Notes: generated from the letters alone by a model not told the origin. DNA of 64,000 nt from Acinetobacter tjernbergiae DSM 14971 = CIP 107465 (GCF_000374425.1 NZ_KB894354.1:1-64000), one strand, 5' to 3'; shown: positions 10,522 to 20,339, numbered from the stretch's first letter. Numbers and translations are program-made.

Positions 10522-12200
10522 TTAATATTGTATTCCTTGACGCCATTTTGCTGGGTGTATTGGTTATATACCTTGACAAGTTCTTGTAATTTGGTTGGAT
10601 TATCTTGGGCAAGGTTTTGGGTTTCTCCACGATCATTTTTGAGGTTATAGAGTTCCCATGTACCCGTTCCAAGCTCTGATTTGCCTTGTAATGCAATCTT
10701 CCAGTCACCTTGACGAGCGTATTTACTACCATGTAGTTCATCTGCGAAATTAAAGTTTACAGGGCGAATCGCTTGAGCTTTATTTTCGAGCACTGATTTC
10801 CAAGAATAACCACTTGGCGTATTGATTTGACGCCCTTTATATTGACCTTGTGGGACTGCAATGTTGGCATAATCGAGCACAGTCGGGAACACATCGAGTA
10901 CAGAAGCAAAACCATGATGGGTTGCTTGAGCTTTATTTTGATGTGGAAGTTTTACAATTGCAGGCGCTGTGGTTGCACCTTCACCTGCGGTGTCTTTCCA
11001 TAAATGAAAAGGTGCTGCGCTGACTTCTGCCCAACGTGGTCCAACATAATGATAAGAGTTTGATGTACCAACATTATTTACACCATTATCAAAACCTGAT
11101 TCCGCTCCATAATTGCCACGAATAAAGCCTTCTGCACCATTATCCGAAACGAAGAAGATTAAGGTATTGTCATATAGATTATTACGTTTCAGATATTGAA
11201 TCACACGACCAATATTGGCATCCAAATTTTCGACCATGCCTGCATAGATTTCCATTCTGCGCGCTTCTAAAGCTTTTTGCTCGCTCGAAAGTTCATTCCA
11301 TTTACCATATTTTTGTGGTGCATTTTGAGAAGCAATTGGTTCAGCCGCAGTAAAATTAGCAGGAATTAATCCAAGTTGCTTTTGGCGTGCAATCCGTGCG
11401 TCACGAATCACATCATAACCCGCATCGTAAACACCACGATAACGGTCACGATATTCGGTTGGTGCTTGTAAAGGCCAATGTGGGGCAGTGTAAGCCGCAT
11501 AGGCAAAGAATGGTTTACCTGAATTTTTTCCTGATTCTAAGTAGCTAATTAATTTATCGGTAAAATAATTGGTTGAGAAAAAATCATCAGGTAAGGATGA
11601 GATCGGCACTGGTTTGCCGTCTTCAGTATAAGTCGCATTACGTTTATAAGCAGACGGAGCTTGTTTAAAATGTAGGTCTAAACCTTGTAGTAAGGTAAAG
11701 GAATGATCAAAGCCTTTGGCATGTGCATTGGTCGCATCAGTCAGACCTAAATGCCATTTACCACTGATATACGTTCGATAGCCATTATCTTTGAGGACTT
11801 CTGCAATCGAGAGTGAACGTTCATTTAAATAGCCTTCATAGCCAGGTTGCCCCTTTAAGTGAGTAGGCGTGAGTTCCGCCATTGCACCAATACCAGCTAA
11901 ATGATGGTCTGTGCCTGAAATCAACTGAGAACGGGTTGGTGAACAGGTTGGAGCAGTATGGTAATCTGTTAAGATTCGACCTTCTTGGGTCAGTGCATCA
12001 ATATTTGGAGTATGGATTTCTCCTCCAAAAGCGCCTAAATCTGAATAGCCTAAGTCATCTGCCATGATGAATAAAATGTTAGGTTGTTTCTTTGTTTCAA
12101 CCACAGTGGTTGAATTATCAGAATCGTTATTGCTGCAAGCTGAAATTGACAGGCTAAATAATGCAATTGAAAGTGTACTAAGAAGGCTATTACGAGACAT
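10518..12200 (-). CDS. Arylsulfatase, predicted lipoprotein
   Basis: A 560-residue S1-type sulfatase. The signal peptide ends in an SISAC lipobox (Cys22). ILFIMADDLGYSDLGAFGG carries the metal-binding Asp pair, APTCSPTRSQLISG is the C-x-P-x-R formylglycine signature, and GKWHLG and SDNGAEG follow. After conversion of the signature Cys, such enzymes hydrolyse sulfate esters and may serve sulfur scavenging. The stop codon overlaps the start of the formylglycine-generating enzyme, so the maturation enzyme is made from the same message. The substrate is not predictable. Confidence 0.93.
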   Translation of the reverse strand: MSRNSLLSTLSIALFSLSISACSNNDSDNSTTVVETKKQPNILFIMADDLGYSDLGAFGGEIHTPNIDALTQEGRILTDYHTAPTCSPTRSQLISGTDHHLAGIGAMAELTPTHLKGQPGYEGYLNERSLSIAEVLKDNGYRTYISGKWHLGLTDATNAHAKGFDHSFTLLQGLDLHFKQAPSAYKRNATYTEDGKPVPISSLPDDFFSTNYFTDKLISYLESGKNSGKPFFAYAAYTAPHWPLQAPTEYRDRYRGVYDAGYDVIRDARIARQKQLGLIPANFTAAEPIASQNAPQKYGKWNELSSEQKALEARRMEIYAGMVENLDANIGRVIQYLKRNNLYDNTLIFFVSDNGAEGFIRGNYGAESGFDNGVNNVGTSNSYHYVGPRWAEVSAAPFHLWKDTAGEGATTAPAIVKLPHQNKAQATHHGFASVLDVFPTVLDYANIAVPQGQYKGRQINTPSGYSWKSVLENKAQAIRPVNFNFADELHGSKYARQGDWKIALQGKSELGTGTWELYNLKNDRGETQNLAQDNPTKLQELVKVYNQYTQQNGVKEYNIK

Positions 12201-12301
12201 TAGAATCGACTTAATTTTCTAAAAGAATTAAATGAAGTTTAGAGTTTTGATTTTTATGATAAAAATAATTAAATTTTGATTGTTAATCTGAAAAAAAGAA
12301 A

Positions 12302-12319
12302 AGCCCCGATTACGGGGCT
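12302..12319 (-). terminator. Intrinsic terminator after the rhomboid gene
   Basis: AGCCCCG, loop ATTA, CGGGGCT is a compact GC stem. On the minus strand it is followed by TTTCTTTTTTTC, and it lies 15 bases beyond the stop of the rhomboid gene at 12334. Confidence 0.8.
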
Positions 12320-12333
12320 AATTTTTGCATCAA

Positions 12334-12951
12334 TTAGAACGGTATTTGGGTGAGTTGATTTAGAAAGTGGGGCAGTACTTTCGGTTCTAATAAGATTGTA
12401 ACGATAACACCATAGGCAGCTCCCCATAGGTGAGCACTATGGTTGATATTGGTATTCCCTTGTTTACCTGACCAGATGCTATAGGCAACATATAAAATGG
12501 CAAAAATAATAGCGGGCACGGGGATAAAGAAAACAAATATCAACTTCCAGGGTTGAAACAGAATATAAGCAAACAATACTGCTGATACAGCACCAGATGC
12601 ACCTAAACTTGCCCAGTGAATATCATGTCGGTGTTTTAAATAGCTTGGTAAAATTGCTGCAATTAATCCACCTAAATAAAATAAGACAAAGCCAGTGTCA
12701 TAGAAAAACTGACGGTAAAAGCTTTCAATAATATTGCCAAAGAAAAATAGCGTGATCATGTTAAAGAGCAAATGTGTACCATCTGCATGAACAAAACCGT
12801 GTGTGATAAACCGGTCATATTGCCCGCGTTGCATAGCAGGTGGCCAAAAAATTAAACGATTCATCACCGTTTTATTAGAGAGTGCTAACAAGGAAATTGC
12901 AACGGTAATAATGATGAGCGTCACAGTATGATTAAAGGGTAGATGTAACAT
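12334..12951 (-). CDS. Rhomboid-family intramembrane serine protease
   Basis: A 205-residue polytopic membrane protein with the rhomboid catalytic signature SLGASGAVSAVLF (GASG, catalytic Ser) near residue 118 and a conserved His in HSAHLWGAAYG in a later helix. HADGTHLLFNMITLFFFG matches the usual WR/HxxxN loop and helix-2 region. It should cleave transmembrane segments in the inner membrane; the substrate is unknown. A second, longer rhomboid lies at 22825-23631. This shorter copy has the minimal six-helix core. Confidence 0.85.
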   Translation of the reverse strand: MLHLPFNHTVTLIIITVAISLLALSNKTVMNRLIFWPPAMQRGQYDRFITHGFVHADGTHLLFNMITLFFFGNIIESFYRQFFYDTGFVLFYLGGLIAAILPSYLKHRHDIHWASLGASGAVSAVLFAYILFQPWKLIFVFFIPVPAIIFAILYVAYSIWSGKQGNTNINHSAHLWGAAYGVIVTILLEPKVLPHFLNQLTQIPF

Positions 12952-13105
12952 AAATGTTTTAAAATTGATCAGTGTCTAGGCAATAATGCCATTAAAAACT
13001 TAATAAACAATGATCTTGCATAGAATTCCTACAAAAATGGTTGATTTTTTTTTATTACACTCCATCTTCGGTTAAGATAACGACATCAGCTTGAGGATTA
13101 TTGTT

Positions 13106-13738
13106 ATGTCGACTGAGAACACTGCCATTGCAGAAGAAATTCCAAACCTTTTGATTACTCCCTCTGCGCAAGAGTATTTAAGCGATTTATTGTCAAAACA
13201 AAATACTCCAGGAATTGGCGTTCGTGTTTTTGTAGAGCACCCAGGTACACCACGTGCAGAGTGCTGCATGGCATATAGCGCACCTGATGAAGTGGTACCA
13301 ACAGACTACAAACAGGAATATCCTGATTTTCCTGCTTATGTTGATGCACCATCAATTCCATATCTTTTAGATGCTGTGATTGATTACAACAAAGACCGTT
13401 TTGGTGGTCAATTAACTTTCCGTGCGCCAAACTCAAAAGTGCCACGTGTCGGGCCAGATGCATCAATCGAAGAACGCATTACCTATATTCTACAATCTGA
13501 AATCAATCCAGGTTTAGAAGGGCATGGCGGCAATTGTAGTTTAGTCGAAGTGAAAGATGATCCAGAGCATGGTCTTACTGCTGTATTGAAATTTGGTGGT
13601 GGTTGCCAAGGCTGTTCAGCAATTGATGTGACCTTAAAACAGGGTGTGGAAACAACCTTACAACAACATGTTCCTGAACTAAAGCGTGTGGTTGATCAAA
13701 CAGATCACTCTCAGGCTGATGGTGCATACTTTAAGTAA
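13106..13738 (+). CDS. nfuA: Fe-S biogenesis protein NfuA
   Basis: A 210-residue protein with an N-terminal degenerate A-type domain (LLITPSAQEYLSDLL, GIGVRVFVEHPGTPRAECCM) and a C-terminal Nfu domain. The Nfu domain has the cluster-binding CxxC in GGGCQGCSAIDVTLKQG. NfuA delivers 4Fe-4S clusters to client enzymes, especially under oxidative stress or iron limitation. The ATG at 13106 has GAGG nine bases upstream; an upstream TTG is less likely. It is monocistronic, with a terminator close behind. Confidence 0.94.
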   Translation: MSTENTAIAEEIPNLLITPSAQEYLSDLLSKQNTPGIGVRVFVEHPGTPRAECCMAYSAPDEVVPTDYKQEYPDFPAYVDAPSIPYLLDAVIDYNKDRFGGQLTFRAPNSKVPRVGPDASIEERITYILQSEINPGLEGHGGNCSLVEVKDDPEHGLTAVLKFGGGCQGCSAIDVTLKQGVETTLQQHVPELKRVVDQTDHSQADGAYFK

Positions 13739-13764
13739 TTAAACTTGAAATTTACTGTATTTTT

Positions 13765-13788
13765 AAAAGCCCTTTCGAGGGCTTTTTT
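13765..13788 (+). terminator. Intrinsic terminator of nfuA
   Basis: AAAAGCCCT, loop TTCG, AGGGCTTTTTTT, starting 27 bases after the nfuA stop. Confidence 0.9.
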
Positions 13789-13860
13789 TATTTCTTTATA
13801 AAAATATACAAATTTTTATTTAGTTTAAAATCATATAAATAATTATAAAAATGAATATAT

Positions 13861-13880
13861 AAATAATAATTATTATCATT
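13861..13880. promoter_or_regulatory. Putative Fur box
   Basis: AAATAATAATTATTATCATT is a palindromic AT repeat close to the Fur consensus GATAATGATAATCATTATC. It lies 84 bases before the ATG of a TonB-dependent receptor gene, so iron-repressed expression is likely. The assignment rests on visual similarity only. Confidence 0.6.
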
Positions 13881-13963
13881 TGTGTTGAGTTGTACGATTT
13901 TTTTGTTAGAATTCCCAATGATTTTTAAGAAAAAATTAAGATTTATCTGATTTAGGTGTGAAT

Positions 13964-16003
13964 ATGTCCAAGAAAATAGTTCGTCAAACCTTACTCGCAA
14001 TTTCGGTTTCTAGCAGTATGCTAACATTCGGACATGCAGCAGAAACGTTGATGACTGAAAAATAATCAGTTGAAAAGTCAAGTGAAAATAATGTTGTTAA
14101 GCTAGAAACAATTGTTTTGACAGCCAGTGGGTTTGAGCAGGATATTAAGAAAGCAGCAGCATCTATTTCCGTTCTTACACAAGAAGAAATCAATAAAAAA
14201 GCATATCGTGATGTAACTGATGCACTCAAAGATGTTCCTGGTGTTGTGGTGACAGGTGGTGGTAGTTCAAGTGATATTAGTATTCGTGGTATGGGCAGTG
14301 CTTACACCGTTATTATGGTGGATGGAAAAAAAGTAAATACACGCTCAGTACGACCAAATAGTGATAATTCGGGTATTGAACAAGGTTGGTTGCCAAATAT
14401 TGGTGCAATTGAGCGTATTGAAGTGATTCGTGGACCGATGTCAGGATTATATGGTTCAGATGCGATGGGTGGGGTGATCAACATCATTACAAAGAAAGCT
14501 GGGAATGAATGGACTGGATCAATCAAGCTCGACACAACATTACAAGAAAACTCAAACTCTGGAAATGTGTATCAATCCAATGTTTATATTGCAGGCCCTT
14601 TGATTGCTAAGCTTTTATCTTTTAAAGCAAATGGATTGTATTCTCAACGTGATGAAGATGAAATCTATGGAGGGTATAGTAAACAAACAATTCGTGCGGG
14701 TGGGGCAGCCTTTAGCCTTACACCGAATGATGACCATACCATTGATTTGGAATATCAGCGTTCGATTCAAAATCGAGATGCCACGGTGGGTAAAAGTATT
14801 TCTCCAGTACAAACTGGACGTAACCCACCGACAAACTCGTTAACAGATTATTATCGTACAGAATATAGTTTGACGCATCGAGGTAAGATTGGCGCTATAG
14901 AAACACATTCATATATCCAACGTGAAGAGAATGACAATCCATCACGTAATATGGAAGCAATCAATACTACCTTTAATAGCATTAATAAAATTGATTTTGA
15001 TCGTCATAGTCTCAGCTTTGGCGGGATGTATTTAAAAGAAGAATTAGAAGATAAAGGGAATCAGTTAAGTATTGGTGGTGCAAGACCTGTTTCAAATCTT
15101 GATCGTTATAGCTGGGCGTTATTTGCTGAAAATGCGTGGAATATTGTTGATGATTTCACTTTGACCAGTTCGTTGCGTTTAGATAAAGATGAGAAATTTG
15201 GTGATCATTGGAGTCCAAAAGTTTATGGTATTTGGACGTTGGATGATCATTGGATCATAAAAGGCGGTGTATCAACTGGATATAAAACACCTGCATTGCG
15301 AGCAACTGTTGCTGAATGGGGGCAGGCGACGGGTGGTGGGCAAAGTAAAGGTGTGATTGTCGGCAATCCTGATTTGAAACCTGAGAAAAGTGTCAACTAT
15401 GAGGTTTCTTTCAACTGGGATAGTTTAGATCGTCTGACCGCGGGTCTCACTTTATTTAATAGTGAGTTTAAAGATAAGATTACTGAAATTAGGACTTGTC
15501 AAGGAACTTCAGGCTCGTTGAGTTGTGATTGGTTAGGTGAAAAATTTGACTTTGTGAGCTTGCGTGAAAACGTCGATAAAGCAAATATGCGCGGTGCAGA
15601 AGCCACTTTCGGTTGGAATTTTTTACCAAATGTGAATGTGAGTGCGAACTACACTTTTACTGATACGGAACAAAAAAGTGGTGTAAATAGCGGAAAACCT
15701 TTAAATGAAATGCCAAAACATATATTCAACACAACCGCAGATTGGGAAATTAACGATCAGTTCTCAAGTTGGGGCCGTGTGAACTATCGTAGTAAAACCT
15801 CTGACTATTTAAGTCGCACCACCATGGCAAAGGGTAAACCTGCTTATACAATGGTTGATGTTGGCGTAAACTATAAGCCAACACAAAATATTGCAGTCGC
15901 AGCAGGTATTTATAATCTCTTTGATAAAGAAATTGATACTGCGACTTATAACTACGTCTTAGATGGACGCCGTTACAATCTTGGTATGACGTATCGTTTC
16001 TAA
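13964..16003 (+). pseudogene. CirA-like TonB-dependent catecholate siderophore receptor, interrupted by a nonsense codon
   Basis: Reading from ATG 13964 gives a signal peptide (KKIVRQTLLAISVSSSML, then GHAAE) followed by an in-frame TAA at 14063-14065 (codon 34). After the stop the same frame stays open to 16003. It carries LETIVLTASGFEQDIKKAAA, the plug domain with ISIRGMGSAYTVIMVDGK and IERIEVIRGPMSGLYGSDAMGG, and a 22-strand-type barrel ending DGRRYNLGMTYRF. This resembles CirA/IrgA-type receptors. Without the signal peptide the receptor cannot reach the outer membrane, so the gene looks inactive unless the stop is read through or is a sequencing error. Everything else appears intact. Confidence 0.85.
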
Positions 16004-16015
16004 ATAGCAGAAAGT

Positions 16016-16047
16016 GAAGGATAAGTGCAACACATGCCTTATCCTTC
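16016..16047. terminator. Shared bidirectional terminator
   Basis: GAAGGATAAG and CTTATCCTTC form a 10-bp stem between the receptor gene and the convergent gene at 16039-17046. The right arm overlaps that gene's last codons. Confidence 0.65.
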
Positions 16048-17046
16048 TTTGTTTAAGATTTCACTGACGTGCTCTGAATAATAAAATTTTTCTAAGTGTG
16101 CTCGTGCGCGTTGTCTTAAATAGCCTGTTTGAATCACTTGCTGTAGCACAGGCGTTAGTAGGTGACTCAATTCATTTTGGATCAAATCTTCATCGATATT
16201 GAGATCACGAAGTAATAGGTCAAACGTTCTCTCTTGGTTTCGTGCATACCACGCATATAAGCCATCATGGATTTGTTGTTTTAAATAAGGGGTTTGGCGA
16301 ATATGATCCCAAATTTCATGACCCATACCAACCGTTGTTGGTAGGTCTTGGACTTCGAAATAATGGCGCAATACTGAGATCGGCATAAGTTTAATTTTAT
16401 GCCAAATATTCGCTTGGAAATGATAGAGCTTGTCATCATTAAAGTGTTGATTTAAAACTCTTTCACTCATTTGGCTGATCTTTAAAATATTCTTTTGTAA
16501 ATAATGTCCAATGGTTTCATTGAGATTTGAATCTGTGACCGACTCTAAAACAGATTTGCCCATTTTCATAAAATGTCCCACACCAGGAACACGTTTAGAC
16601 ATGACTGAATTATCTAGATAATCTTGAATTGAATGCTGGATAAGCTGAGTAATCAGAGCTGAAAAAGCAGGGTTGTTGACGATGGTCTTAATTAAATCTT
16701 GGCGATGTCTCGTTTTGCTCGCAACATATTGTGCAATTGAATCTATGGTGAGTACAGGAATCACTTCTTCAATCGTGGTGGTATCATTGAGTGGATGAAT
16801 TAGAGCGAAACGAATATGTTCAGCAATTTGCTCAATTAAAAATGAACTGGCTGGCGTAGCGAGAATTTGTTTCTCGATGAGTTTAAATATTTGTTCAAAT
16901 GACCAAATATGTTGTAGTTGTTGTAAACGTAACCAATGATAGAACTGTTTAAATTCATATTGAATCGTTTCGGTTTGTGCAAATTCTTGATCTAGAAAAT
17001 CAAGTTGTGCATCTATTAATTGTTCTATCATTGGATGTTTAGACAT
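16039..17046 (-). CDS. Conserved hypothetical protein
   Basis: A 335-residue, mostly helical, hydrophilic protein without a signal peptide or clear transmembrane segment. A short Gly-containing stretch (KRVPGVGHFMKMGKSVLESV) lies in the middle. I recognise no catalytic motif. Its start is 25 bases downstream of the stop of the alpha/beta hydrolase gene on the same strand, so the two probably form an operon. Confidence 0.7.
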   Translation of the reverse strand: MSKHPMIEQLIDAQLDFLDQEFAQTETIQYEFKQFYHWLRLQQLQHIWSFEQIFKLIEKQILATPASSFLIEQIAEHIRFALIHPLNDTTTIEEVIPVLTIDSIAQYVASKTRHRQDLIKTIVNNPAFSALITQLIQHSIQDYLDNSVMSKRVPGVGHFMKMGKSVLESVTDSNLNETIGHYLQKNILKISQMSERVLNQHFNDDKLYHFQANIWHKIKLMPISVLRHYFEVQDLPTTVGMGHEIWDHIRQTPYLKQQIHDGLYAWYARNQERTFDLLLRDLNIDEDLIQNELSHLLTPVLQQVIQTGYLRQRARAHLEKFYYSEHVSEILNKEG

Positions 17047-17070
17047 AAAATCTCAAATTCTTAATTAAGT

Positions 17071-18084
17071 TTATGGTGAAGGGGCAGTTGCAGGCTTTTG
17101 TGTTTGGATCTTGCTCAAGAACGGTAAATATTGTTGAACGACCAATTGATCTGCTTCCAAGATGGGCATATGCCCCACATTATCTAAAATCACAGGTGCT
17201 TGCGCATTTTTCAATAATGATTTTAACTCAGGTGCCACTTCGACATTAATAATTTTATCTTGCTTGCCCCATAAAATCAGGGTTGGTGCATCAATAGATT
17301 TTGCAAGCAGGGCAAAAGAATCTGGAGTAAACAGTTTATTGAGTGCGATCACTTGATCCACCATTTTTTGCGTTTGCTCAACTTGACCAATCATCATTTT
17401 TTCTTGGGCTTGGGCAATTTCTTTTGGAATAAATGGCGGTGCATACATCGCTTGTTGCATGAGGAAATTGAAGTCACCTTTCTTACTAACGATCATGTTT
17501 TTCACATGATTCGGATCTTTGAGATAAGGTGTTGTTGCTGACTTATATACACCTGCCGCATCAACCAAGAATAGGCTCTTGGTCTCAAATGGATATTGAC
17601 CTGCATAGAGCATTGCAATTGAGCCACCAAGTGAGTGACCTGCAATATGTGCAGGGCCTGTCAAATTTGCGGCTTCGATAAAACGACGTAATTTTTCAGT
17701 CACATTCGGAACTGAATAATCAAAGTCTTTAGGAACTTGCGTTTCGCCACTCGCGGGTAAGTCAGGGATAATCACATGGTAGTTTGCAGTGAGTGCATGG
17801 GCAACACGATTCCAGTTATCTCGACTACCTGCTAAACCATGAATTAAAATAACAATCGGTTTTCCTGCTTGGCCACCTTCACTATATGACCAAGCGATGT
17901 CACCTACTTTTAAGGTTTTACTTTGTAAGCCTGCCCAAGTACGTTCTTGTTGTAATACATTTTGAAAACTCATTTCTATTTCAGCAGCTTGAGTAGAGCT
18001 TACTGCAATTGTTGCTAAGCTGAATGAGAGCAAAGTGGCATTGATCGCTTTGCGAAAAGGCGTTGAAAACATTGTTTTGGTCAT
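17071..18084 (-). CDS. Secreted alpha/beta-fold hydrolase (lipase/esterase-like)
   Basis: A 337-residue alpha/beta hydrolase. It has an N-terminal signal peptide (about residues 1-33, ending STQAAE), the oxyanion-hole motif LIHGLAGSRDNW, the nucleophile elbow GHSLGG (Ser), a likely catalytic Asp in LWGKQDKI and a His in VGHMPILE. Family members hydrolyse esters or lipids, and the substrate here is unknown. It should act in the periplasm or outside the cell. The next gene follows 24 bases downstream. The C-terminus ends in a Pro/Ala-rich tail (PATAPSP). Confidence 0.82.
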   Translation of the reverse strand: MTKTMFSTPFRKAINATLLSFSLATIAVSSTQAAEIEMSFQNVLQQERTWAGLQSKTLKVGDIAWSYSEGGQAGKPIVILIHGLAGSRDNWNRVAHALTANYHVIIPDLPASGETQVPKDFDYSVPNVTEKLRRFIEAANLTGPAHIAGHSLGGSIAMLYAGQYPFETKSLFLVDAAGVYKSATTPYLKDPNHVKNMIVSKKGDFNFLMQQAMYAPPFIPKEIAQAQEKMMIGQVEQTQKMVDQVIALNKLFTPDSFALLAKSIDAPTLILWGKQDKIINVEVAPELKSLLKNAQAPVILDNVGHMPILEADQLVVQQYLPFLSKIQTQKPATAPSP

Positions 18085-18308
18085 GATTGTTCTATCCTTG
18101 ATTTATTTTTAAACCAATTGATTATTGTAGAAGTTTGGAGTGGAGTCATTTGCATAATCTACAGATGTATGGAAATTCTTGCCAATGAAATCAGAGATTT
18201 TCTGCTATTCATATAAGTAAAGAATTGATTAGCGTGGTGAGAGTTTCTATTTTTGTCAGTGACTTTCTATCATGCGCACATTAAACTGCTTACTTATGTT
18301 AATCATAA

Positions 18309-18935
18309 ATGGATGCACGCATGCTCACCGCGCAACAAGCTTTAGAACGTTTAAAAGTTGGTAATGCTCGTTTTGTGAAAGGGGAAGCCACCCAACAAAA
18401 TCAACTTACTCACCAAGAGCGCGCTGCATTGGCAGGAGAACAGAATCCTTTTGCAATTGTTTTAGGATGTTCAGATTCACGTGTACCTGCGGAAATGGTA
18501 TTTGATCAAGGTTTAGGTGACTTATTCGTTATCCGTGTTGCAGGAAATGTCGTTGCACCTTCACAAGTTGGAAGTGTTGAATTTGCAGCAGAACGCTATG
18601 ATTGTGCAGTCGTCGTCGTATTAGGGCATAGTCATTGTGGCGCGATTCAAGCAACCATTGATACTCTAATGAATCCTGACCAACCACCATCATCAAATTT
18701 GATGTCGATTGTGAACCGAGTACGTCCTTCAGTAGAAATTTTGATGCAAACTGACTTAAAGGATGATTTGAAAAAATTATCTGCACATGCAGTTCGCTCA
18801 AATGTATTTGCTTCTGTTAATCAATTACGTCATGGATCAACCGTGTTAGAAAACCTAATTGAAAAAGGTAAAATGATCGTGGTTGGGGCAGAATATTCGC
18901 TTGAAACAGGTGAAGTGACGTTCTTTGATTTTTAA
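18309..18935 (+). CDS. Beta-class carbonic anhydrase
   Basis: A 208-residue beta-carbonic anhydrase with the zinc ligands in order: the CSDSR motif (Cys and Asp) near residue 54, and GHSHCGA (His and Cys) near residue 108. It interconverts CO2 and bicarbonate, supplying bicarbonate to carboxylases. No signal peptide is seen, so it is cytoplasmic. An ATG four codons downstream (18321) has a weak GGA upstream and is an alternative start. It is convergent with tesA. Confidence 0.92.
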   Translation: MDARMLTAQQALERLKVGNARFVKGEATQQNQLTHQERAALAGEQNPFAIVLGCSDSRVPAEMVFDQGLGDLFVIRVAGNVVAPSQVGSVEFAAERYDCAVVVVLGHSHCGAIQATIDTLMNPDQPPSSNLMSIVNRVRPSVEILMQTDLKDDLKKLSAHAVRSNVFASVNQLRHGSTVLENLIEKGKMIVVGAEYSLETGEVTFFDF

Positions 18936-18962
18936 TTAAAATCTAAGACTCTAAAAAATAAG

Positions 18963-18986
18963 AGGTGCCTAAAGGGCGCCTTTTAT
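18963..18986. terminator. Terminator-like hairpin between convergent carbonic anhydrase and tesA
   Basis: AGGTGCC, a short loop, then GGCGCCT with one U-G wobble, followed by TTTTAT on the plus strand. It overlaps the last codons of tesA. Confidence 0.55.
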
Positions 18987-19598
18987 ATAGGGATAAGCCA
19001 AATTTAACAGGATAGGTTGTGCTTTGGCGTTTGGGTGGATTTGATCGTTTTGGATTAAAGTTTTATGCCCTGCAACACCCTCTAAAAAGAATGGCAGCAG
19101 TTTAACCTTATATTGCTGACTTACAACTTTATAATTATTTTCAAAAGCGGTGCTATAGGCTGTCCCATAATTTGGTGGTATTTTCATACCGAACAGTAAA
19201 ACATTAGCTTGCTGTTTTTGGCTGAGTTGTACCAATTGCGCTAAATTTTTTTGAATCATTTGGGGTGGTTGACCACGTAAGCCGTCATTGCCACCTAACT
19301 CAATCACAACAATTTCAGGCTGATAAGTTTGCAATAATTTAGGCAATCTTGCCAAAGCACCACTTGTAGTTTCACCACTGACGCTTGCATTGACCACTTT
19401 ATGCTGTTTCGGATACTGTTGATCTAAACGTTGTTGTAATAAGTGAACCCAACCTCGTTTGGCATCTATACTATAACCTGCACTGAGACTATCACCCAGA
19501 ATCAAAATAGTCTTTGCTGAAACGAGTGTTGGTAATACACCAATTGTAAGGATTAGAAGGGTTTTTGATACCAACAAGATCATTTTAGATATTTGCAT
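18969..19598 (-). CDS. tesA: Arylesterase / acyl-CoA thioesterase I (GDSL family)
   Basis: A 209-residue SGNH/GDSL hydrolase with a signal peptide ending about LVSAKT. Block I is ILGDSLSAGYS (catalytic Ser), block II has the Gly in SGETTSG, block III is ELGGNDGLRG (Asn), and block V is DQIHPNAKAQ (Asp and His). It is a periplasmic esterase with broad acyl-ester and thioester activity, like E. coli TesA. It is divergent from ybbA-ybbP, an arrangement conserved in many gammaproteobacteria. Confidence 0.92.
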   Translation of the reverse strand: MQISKMILLVSKTLLILTIGVLPTLVSAKTILILGDSLSAGYSIDAKRGWVHLLQQRLDQQYPKQHKVVNASVSGETTSGALARLPKLLQTYQPEIVVIELGGNDGLRGQPPQMIQKNLAQLVQLSQKQQANVLLFGMKIPPNYGTAYSTAFENNYKVVSQQYKVKLLPFFLEGVAGHKTLIQNDQIHPNAKAQPILLNLAYPYIKGAL

Positions 19599-19634
19599 CG
19601 CACTTCAAATTTGTCCTAAAGGATACGTGACATC

Positions 19635-20339
19635 ATGCCACAACCGATTATTTCTGCCCAAAAAGTTACACAAAATATCCAAATTAATCAGCAAAGTTTA
19701 ACCATTTTGAAAAATATTGATTTAGATATTTATCAGGGGGAACAGATTGCGATTACTGGGCGTTCAGGTTCTGGCAAATCAACATTATTAGGTATTTTAG
19801 CGACGCTTGATCGACCGAGCATGGGGGAGTTATGGGTGTGTGGACAAGCGGTACATACCTTAACAGAAGAACAGCGTGCCCAAGTCCGCTTAGAAAACAT
19901 TGGTTTCGTGTTTCAATCTTTTCAGCTTTTACCGCAGCTCAGCGCACTTGAAAATGTGATGTTACCCTTACGTTTGCAAGCTGATTTCAATTTTAAACAA
20001 GCTGAAAAAAAGGCATTACAATGGTTGGAACGTGTTGGATTAGTTCGTCAGGCACAACAAACGCCTAAAGTTTTATCGGGTGGTGAGCAACAACGTGTTG
20101 CAATTGCGCGGGCATTAATTGCTGAGCCTAAAATTATTTTTGCAGATGAACCGACAGGTAATCTGGATGGACAAACCGCAGCAGAAATTGAGCAACTGTT
20201 ATTCGATTTAAACAAAGAACTCGGAACAACTTTAATCCTTGTCACGCATGATCAAAGTTTGGCAGCCTTGTGTCAACGACATGTCAAATTGCTTGATGGT
20301 CAAATCCAAGAAATTGTAAAAGTGCAGGAGGGCGTATGA
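19635..20339 (+). CDS. ybbA: ABC transporter ATP-binding protein (YbbA-like)
   Basis: A 234-residue ABC ATPase of the LolD/MacB type. The Walker A is GRSGSGKST near residue 42, the Q-loop FVFQSFQLL, the signature LSGGEQQRVAIARAL, the Walker B IIFADEPTGNLDG and the switch VTHD. The four-base overlap with the FtsX-type permease downstream and the divergent tesA match the YbbA-YbbP system, which probably works on the envelope rather than importing a solute. Confidence 0.9.
   Translation: MPQPIISAQKVTQNIQINQQSLTILKNIDLDIYQGEQIAITGRSGSGKSTLLGILATLDRPSMGELWVCGQAVHTLTEEQRAQVRLENIGFVFQSFQLLPQLSALENVMLPLRLQADFNFKQAEKKALQWLERVGLVRQAQQTPKVLSGGEQQRVAIARALIAEPKIIFADEPTGNLDGQTAAEIEQLLFDLNKELGTTLILVTHDQSLAALCQRHVKLLDGQIQEIVKVQEGV

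Noticed and set aside
14117..16003. Intact receptor gene starting at ATG 14117
   Set aside because: Starting there removes the signal peptide and N-terminal linker, while the same frame upstream carries a good signal peptide, so a nonsense-interrupted gene is the better reading.
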